From assembly GCA_031315865.1 (NCBI GenBank), contig JALDRJ010000002.1:2206001-2270000 (forward strand): DNA of 64,000 nt, written 5' to 3'. Made by a program: the position numbers and the translations under genes. The notes under the pieces were generated by a model. The model searched no databases and had not been told where the DNA came from. It worked only from the letters and a program-made list of their open reading frames with translations. The stretch is from Nitrospirales bacterium (lineage in GTDB: Bacteria > Nitrospirota > Nitrospiria > Nitrospirales > UBA8639). The stretch's first letter is position 1; the number at the start of each line of letters is the position of its first letter. Shown piece after piece: positions 59,483 through 64,000 of this stretch.

Positions 59483-60073
59483 TTAATGAGATTGTTTCAA
59501 GTCAAAATGTATCGGGATGTCGACCACGCTGCTCACGGCGAATTCGCCATTTTTCCCCGGTAGAAATTCCCACTGTTTCACGGTTTGTACGGCGCTATCG
59601 TCTAACGAAGAATGTCCGGAGCTTTTCTGGATTGTCGTCGTTAAGACTTTACCATGATCATCGATGGTCACGCGAAGTACGATCGTGCCTTCCCACCCCT
59701 GTTCCCTGGCAAAGCGTGGATAGGGGGGGCGCGGGGCGTGGATCGGTTTCACTGACGTGCGAACGCCTCTGATTTTTCCGGCCGGATCCATGACTGGTCG
59801 AGATGATCGAAGGTTCGGGCGTTGGATGCGTAGGGTGCGAGGAAGCGCAAGCGAGGGGTGGTCCAGAAATGAATGGAGCGAATCGATCTCCGGTGCGGGA
59901 AAATGGATTTGCCGCGGCTCACGTTTGATGGCGGTTCCTGGAACTTCGAACACATCCAGCATTTCAACGTCCTCATCTGCGGAATGTTGCGCCCGTGTTT
60001 GAGGGGCTTCCTGCCCTAAAAGGAAAAGAACGGCTGTAGCTATAACTGCGAGAATAAAGAGGTGTCGAGGCAT
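59483..60073 (-). CDS. Second TonB-like protein, short form
   Basis: 196 residues with an N-terminal helix (LFILAVIATAVLFLLGQ) and a short linker. A TonB C-terminal domain follows (RPPYPRFAREQGWEGTIVLRVTIDDHGKVLTTTIQKSSGHSSLDDSAVQTVKQWEFLP, read in parts). It is nearly identical in layout to TonB1 over this domain. The Ser-His motif of true TonB helices is absent, so it may not couple to ExbBD in the normal way. A clear promoter lies upstream. It heads the operon. Confidence 0.9.
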   Translation of the reverse strand: MPRHLFILAVIATAVLFLLGQEAPQTRAQHSADEDVEMLDVFEVPGTAIKREPRQIHFPAPEIDSLHSFLDHPSLALPRTLRIQRPNLRSSRPVMDPAGKIRGVRTSVKPIHAPRPPYPRFAREQGWEGTIVLRVTIDDHGKVLTTTIQKSSGHSSLDDSAVQTVKQWEFLPGKNGEFAVSSVVDIPIHFDLKQSH

Positions 60074-60147
60074 GGCAGTATAGAATTTCGAGAAGCTGCC
60101 AGCGATGGTAACGTCTTAACGTGCCCGGTAGCCATACGATAATTTCA

Positions 60148-60177
60148 ATGTTAGGAAAGGCTCTACGGAAGTGTCAA
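60148..60177 (-). promoter_or_regulatory. Promoter of the TonB operon
   Basis: On the minus strand TTGACA (60172-60177) and TAACAT (60148-60153) are 18 bp apart. The likely start is near 60141, leaving a leader of about 68 nt before the second TonB-like gene. This operon does not carry the shared 30-bp block. Confidence 0.6.
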
Positions 60178-60220
60178 GAACAATGCTGAGCGGTCTCGAT
60201 GCATACCGGAACGGAGTGCG

Positions 60221-60252
60221 ACACGGGACGAGTCGTCCGATTCGTCCCGTGT
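60221..60252. terminator. Hairpin between convergent/tandem units
   Basis: ACACGGGACGA/TCGTCCCGTGT forms a perfect 11-bp stem with a 10-nt loop, 14 bp beyond the PEP-CTERM gene stop. There is no T-run, so it is only a possible terminator. Confidence 0.5.
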
Positions 60253-60265
60253 CATGCCCATAGTC

Positions 60266-60940
60266 TTACCCTTCCGCCTGTTGTTTTTTACGTCGAAGAT
60301 ACCAAAGACCGGCAAATCCCATTCCAAAGAGTCCGAATGTCGAAGGTTCAGGAACGGGGGCGTGGTGATCGTGTTGAGATGGATGCACGTTCAGGTTCGT
60401 AAACGCGAGGCGTGCCGTGCCGGTGGTTGGACGTGGGTTTTCAAAGGTTGCCGAAAAGCGTGAGACGCCGCTCCAGGCGTTTGGGTCGAAATTGAACAGT
60501 CCGGTGCTGGTCACTTGAGCCTGTGGGCCGGCCATACTTCCCACATATGGAGTAAAGTATGTATTGATGTCTCCAAGCTCCAAGACTTCGAGGCTTTTGA
60601 CATCGAATGGGGTGGTTGAGGTTGGGCCACCGAATGTAAAGTTCACGCCTTCCGAATCTCCAGCAATCACAATTCCATTCCCGAAGAGATGAAAGTGGCT
60701 TTCTGAGTCGAGGTTTTGGATAGCCGTGGCGAACGCATTATGCTCCGTATATTGAAAAATACGCGCTGCGTTAACCGCGCTCTGCTCTAGAATCGTTCCA
60801 GGTCCGGCTCCCGGGTTGGCAAAGTCAGTGTTGAACGTGATGTTGTGACTCATTGCCGGAGAGGAAGTCAGCAGAATGAGGGCTGAAATGAAGAGAGTCA
60901 GTCTTACCGATGGTGCCTGGTGACAACGACCCAACGTCAT
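60266..60940 (-). CDS. PEP-CTERM sorting-signal exported protein
   Basis: The 224-residue product starts at ATG 60938-60940, 6 bp after AAAGGAG. It has a signal peptide (LTLFISALILLTSSPAMS), an all-beta extracellular part (NITFNTDFANPGAGPGTILEQ, GVSRFSATFENPRP) and the C-terminal PEP-CTERM signal: VPEPSTF, then a hydrophobic helix (GLFGMGFAGLWYL) and basic RRKKQQ. Such proteins are processed by an exosortase and displayed on the surface or in exopolysaccharide. A short His stretch (HPSQHDHHAP) precedes the signal. A relative of the shared promoter block is at 61036-61065. Confidence 0.9.
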   Translation of the reverse strand: MTLGRCHQAPSVRLTLFISALILLTSSPAMSHNITFNTDFANPGAGPGTILEQSAVNAARIFQYTEHNAFATAIQNLDSESHFHLFGNGIVIAGDSEGVNFTFGGPTSTTPFDVKSLEVLELGDINTYFTPYVGSMAGPQAQVTSTGLFNFDPNAWSGVSRFSATFENPRPTTGTARLAFTNLNVHPSQHDHHAPVPEPSTFGLFGMGFAGLWYLRRKKQQAEG

Positions 60941-61035
60941 GATGTTCTCCTTTCCTGTCAAGGTTCGTACTGTATGTAAAAACGTGATTTCATTGATGGT
61001 TATGATAGGGCGAGATGTTGGGTTTTTCTACGTAT

Positions 61036-61065
61036 GAATAGCAATATTTGCCAACCGATACTACA
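61036..61065 (-). promoter_or_regulatory. Partial relative of the shared promoter block
   Basis: On the minus strand the first 17 bases (TGTAGTATCGGTTGGCA) match the block well. The rest diverges and no clear -10 follows. It is 95 bp from the PEP-CTERM start codon. Weak candidate only. Confidence 0.3.
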
Positions 61066-61291
61066 GTGGTCATTTATCGCGAAGTCTGTGAGCCATCGTC
61101 TGCTATACGAACCAGGGGATAGAATTCCCGATATTGTCTACCAATGCAAATCAACTATTTGTAACGTAATTCTCAGGATTCAAGGCTCATACGAACTCTT
61201 CCGATGTGATTCTTGGATTACGGAAGTCCTCGTTGAATCACCATCCAGACATGCGCTCTGGGTCTTCATAAATCTGAATGGGAGGATGATG

Positions 61292-61885
61292 ATGTTCAGT
61301 TCATTGAGTGAGGCAGGAGGGACGGAAAAAGACGTCTATGTCATCGCGCGTTTGAATGATCGTGTTCAGCCGCTAGATCGTGGAAATCTCTATGAAGATC
61401 CACTTGACGAGGTCTTGAAGCAAGCCCGTGTCGGATCGGTGACTGGGGGAGGCACGCAACTCGGAGAGGATAATGAAGTAGTATTCTGTGATATCGAAAT
61501 CCAAGTTACGGCATCATTAGATGACGCGACCCCGCTTATTTGTTCGACGCTTGAGAGCCTGGGAGCCCCCATCGGTTCAAAGCTGATTCTTGAATCTGAA
61601 GATCGTGAGGTTGAACTTGGTAAAACGGAGGGACTGGCCGTGTATTTAAATGGAGTGGATCTTCCGGATCATGTGTATCAAGAATGCGACTTTGACACGG
61701 TGTCTGATGAATTTACCCGGCTCTTAGGAGAAGAAGGAAAGATTCATAGCTATTGGCAAGGGCCAAAAGAGACCGCGCTGTACATGTATGGGCCTTCATT
61801 TCAAGAGATGAAACAGCGACTTGATGAGTTCCTGGTCTCGTATCCCCTATGTCAGCAGGCACGGGTCGAGCAAATTGCGGGATAA
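61292..61885 (+). CDS. Soluble protein of unknown function
   Basis: The third of three ATGs (61292) is 6 bp after GGGAGG and gives 197 residues; the longer frame upstream is not convincing. The product (KDVYVIARLNDRVQPLDRGN, YEDPLDEVLKQARVGSVTGGGTQLGEDNEVVFCDIEI, LYMYGPSFQEMKQRLDEFL; read in parts) has no signal peptide and is acidic. I recognise no family. It has a two-part look, with similar halves of alternating strand and helix. It sits alone on the plus strand. Confidence 0.7.
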   Translation: MFSSLSEAGGTEKDVYVIARLNDRVQPLDRGNLYEDPLDEVLKQARVGSVTGGGTQLGEDNEVVFCDIEIQVTASLDDATPLICSTLESLGAPIGSKLILESEDREVELGKTEGLAVYLNGVDLPDHVYQECDFDTVSDEFTRLLGEEGKIHSYWQGPKETALYMYGPSFQEMKQRLDEFLVSYPLCQQARVEQIAG

Positions 61886-61935
61886 TGAATTCGAGGTAAG
61901 AGCGAGCACATTCAAAAAACCTGTTCCCATCTTTC

Positions 61936-62346
61936 ATGCTTTCATGTGGTGAGGAATCAGTCGCGGTGAAGGCTTTCGTTGTCGTACTCCTTGACGTTGC
62001 CATTCTTTTTCTTGTTGGCCTTCTAGCCGGTGGTCTGCTTTGGCAAAATGAGGTTATTCCCGCTTGGGCGATTCCCTGTTTTCTCCTGCCGGCTTCCTTA
62101 TTTGTTGATTATTCCACTCGGCAAGAAACGCATTCATGGAAAATTCTGAAAATTTCGACATCACTTAGTGTGTTCGCTTGTATGCTGATCATTTATTTCG
62201 CCGGTGAATCAGAGGAAAACGTTCTTCTCGCGCTTGGAGTTATCTGTTTTGTCCCATTCGTGTTCGCACCTGAAATCCTCATGGTTCTGCTGGGAAAGGC
62301 CATTCTTGAATTAGAAGATTTGTGGAAGAAAAAAGTGCGACAATAA
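61936..62346 (+). CDS. Small integral membrane protein, unknown
   Basis: 136 residues with about four membrane helices (VKAFVVVLLDVAILFLVGLLAGGLLW, WAIPCFLLPASLFVDY, ISTSLSVFACMLIIYFAG, VLLALGVICFVPFVFAPEILMVLLG; read in parts) and a basic C-terminus (LWKKKVRQ). The start may be the GTG near 61966 instead of the ATG 61936. It is 50 bp after the previous gene and about 107 bp before secA. No family recognised. Confidence 0.68.
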   Translation: MLSCGEESVAVKAFVVVLLDVAILFLVGLLAGGLLWQNEVIPAWAIPCFLLPASLFVDYSTRQETHSWKILKISTSLSVFACMLIIYFAGESEENVLLALGVICFVPFVFAPEILMVLLGKAILELEDLWKKKVRQ

Positions 62347-62453
62347 GCATGAAATAGGCCTTTCCTCATTCTTCTTTTGATTCCTGCCACTGTTCAGGTA
62401 TACTAGAATTCTAAGCAAGTGTTTTTCATATCTTCTTAAGTAAATCCCTTAAC

Positions 62454-64000
62454 ATGTTCATTCAACTCCTCAATATCCTGTTTGGAAGTAAGAACGACCG
62501 AGAACTCAAGGCTCTCAAGCCTGCCGTAGACAAGATTAATGAGCTCGAGGCTTCGCTGACTCCTCTGTCGGATGAAGCCCTGGCCGATTACACGCAAAAA
62601 TTTAAAAAACAACTCGAAGCGGGCGAGACGCTCGACGATATTCTTCCGGAGGCTTTTGCCGTCTGCCGGGAAATGTCTAAACGTCGCCTTGGCATGCGTC
62701 ATTTTGACGTACAGCTGTTGGGGGGGATGATCCTCCACAAAGGGCGAATCGCTGAAATGAGAACCGGTGAAGGGAAAACGCTGGTTGCGACTTTGCCTGT
62801 CTATCTTAATGCGTTAGCTGGGAAGGGTGCGCACCTCGTCACGGTGAACGATTATTTGGCGAAACGTGACGCGCAGTGGATGGGACCGCTGTATCATAGC
62901 TTGGGCCTGTCTCTCGGCATCATACAGCACGATGCCTCGTTTCTTTTCGATCCGGCCTATGACGCCGCGGATAAGCGCCTGCAATATTTACGGCCCTGTT
63001 CAAGGCAAGAAGCGTATCAAGCGGACATTACCTACGGCACCAACAACGAATACGGGTTTGATTATCTGAGAGATAACCTGACGGTCACGGATTTGAGTCA
63101 GTATGTGCAACGGAAGCCGTTCTTTGCCATCGTGGACGAAGTCGACAGTATTTTAATCGATGAAGCCCGCACGCCGTTGATCATCTCAGGTCCCGCCGAA
63201 GCCAGCACGGATATGTACTACCGGATCAATAGCGTGATCCCGAAATTGCAGAAAGAAACTGATTACACCGTCGAGGAAAAAACCAAGACCGTGATGCTGA
63301 CGGATGATGGGAATGCGAAGGTTGAGACACAGCTCGGAGTCGATAATCTGTATGACATGAAGCATTTGAGTCTCGTGCATCATGTCATCAAGGCGCTTCA
63401 AGCACACGTGCTGTACAAGCGTGATGTGGATTATGTCGTCAAAGATGGCGAAGTCGTCATCGTCGATGAATTTACCGGACGCCTGATGCCTGGACGCCGG
63501 TGGAGTGATGGTCTGCATCAAGCCGTTGAGGCCAAAGAGGGCGTCAAGATCGCGAACGAGAACCAGACGCTCGCCTCCGTGACGTTTCAAAACTTTTTCC
63601 GAATGTATGAAAAGTTGTCCGGGATGACGGGGACGGCCGACACGGAAGCCGCGGAATTCGCCAAGATTTATAACCTGGACGTGAACGTGATTCCTACGAA
63701 CCGTCCCATGGTCCGTAAGGATTATCCGGATGTGGTGTTCCGGACCGAGAAAGAAAAATTTCATGCCATCGCCGATGAAATCAAGGAATATCACGATCGG
63801 GGGCAACCCGTGCTTGTCGGAACGATTTCGATCGAAAAGTCGGAACGTCTATCAACGCTCCTGAAACATCGCGGGATTCAGCACCATGTGTTGAATGCCA
63901 AGTTTCATGAAAAAGAGGCGGAGATCATCGCCCTGGCCGGCCAAAAAGGCGCGGTAACGCTGGCGACCAATATGGCAGGCCGCGGGACGGATATTTTGTT
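62454..64000 (+). CDS. secA: SecA preprotein translocase ATPase (5' part)
   Basis: The gene runs off the right edge after 515 codons. It shows the SecA nucleotide-binding domain 1 start ([23 protein letters not shown]), Walker A in MRTGEGKTL, the [15 protein letters not shown] block, [22 protein letters not shown] (Walker B), [27 protein letters not shown] and the [12 protein letters not shown] motif. NBD2 begins TNRPM and continues [14 protein letters not shown]. SecA drives secretion of signal-peptide proteins through SecYEG. Start: ATG 62454, with no strong ribosome site. Confidence 0.98.
   Translation, partial: MFIQLLNILFGSKNDRELKALKPAVDKINELEASLTPLSDEALADYTQKFKKQLEAGETLDDILPEAFAVCREMSKRRLGMRHFDVQLLGGMILHKGRIAEMRTGEGKTLVATLPVYLNALAGKGAHLVTVNDYLAKRDAQWMGPLYHSLGLSLGIIQHDASFLFDPAYDAADKRLQYLRPCSRQEAYQADITYGTNNEYGFDYLRDNLTVTDLSQYVQRKPFFAIVDEVDSILIDEARTPLIISGPAEASTDMYYRINSVIPKLQKETDYTVEEKTKTVMLTDDGNAKVETQLGVDNLYDMKHLSLVHHVIKALQAHVLYKRDVDYVVKDGEVVIVDEFTGRLMPGRRWSDGLHQAVEAKEGVKIANENQTLASVTFQNFFRMYEKLSGMTGTADTEAAEFAKIYNLDVNVIPTNRPMVRKDYPDVVFRTEKEKFHAIADEIKEYHDRGQPVLVGTISIEKSERLSTLLKHRGIQHHVLNAKFHEKEAEIIALAGQKGAVTLATNMAGRGTDIL

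Noticed and set aside
1-64000. CRISPR arrays, tRNA, rRNA, transposase genes
   Set aside because: I looked for regular direct repeats with spacers, cloverleaf elements and IS ends and found none that I could support by eye; a tRNAscan or Infernal run would settle it.

Overview
The window reads as a chromosomal segment of a nitrite-oxidising Nitrospira. The decisive evidence is a Nitrospira-type nitrite oxidoreductase locus at 43.9-49.4 kb: nxrA has a Tat signal and bis-MGD oxidoreductase architecture, and nxrB has a four-cluster iron-sulfur subunit with no signal peptide. They lie beside a GAF-AAA+ sigma-54 activator and a candidate -24/-12 promoter. Many TonB-type receptors, exported c-type cytochromes and small Nitrospira-style proteins fit this. 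I saw no rRNA, tRNA, CRISPR array, transposase or phage structural gene.

Layout. 0-4 kb: a cut-off Slp-type lipoprotein, a TPR protein, two small exported proteins and a mono-heme cytochrome c. 4.4-5.6 kb: a 55-residue gene with a strong terminator, then an exported DNase I-fold lipoprotein. 5.7-12.8 kb: an unusual envelope cluster with two beta-propeller (BNR-like) proteins sharing a C-x-C-C/PGCP signature, a TlpA-like thioredoxin, a small His/Cys membrane protein, a TonB-dependent receptor and an ExbB with no adjacent ExbD. 13-15.3 kb: a second receptor. 15.4-21.1 kb: a GC-richer three-gene RND efflux operon. 21.4-27.1 kb: a FecI/FecR/STN-receptor/PepSY iron module. 27.2-31 kb: a receptor paired with an exported His-rich amidohydrolase. 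31-40.7 kb: divergent alpha-E/circularly permuted ATP-grasp/transglutaminase operons. 41-49.6 kb: the nxr locus. 49.8-52.5 kb: a MarR-type regulator divergent from a redox protein, an exported truncated hemoglobin and a MOSC protein. 53-55.8 kb: cytochrome P460, unknown exported proteins and two copies of an intergenic repeat. 56-60.1 kb: a TonB-ExbB-ExbD operon with TPR and second TonB genes. 60.2-64 kb: a PEP-CTERM protein, two unknowns and the 5' part of secA.

How it works together. Nxr would oxidise nitrite in the periplasm under sigma-54 control, with outer-membrane import powered by TonB/ExbBD. The most novel signal is a 30-bp sequence found at least six times upstream of minus-strand genes (2675, 10287, 11071, 12747, 30992, 55290). 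It ends in a -35-like TAGACC/TTGACT, and a -10-like hexamer lies 17-18 bp further on in most copies. It appears to join the CxCC propeller/TlpA/receptor operon, the orphan ExbB, the second propeller, the amidohydrolase-receptor operon and a small His/Cys protein into one undescribed envelope regulon. A role in metal handling is inferred, not shown. A second novelty is a family of hairpin repeats (12584, 53027, 55364) whose stem carries paired changes.
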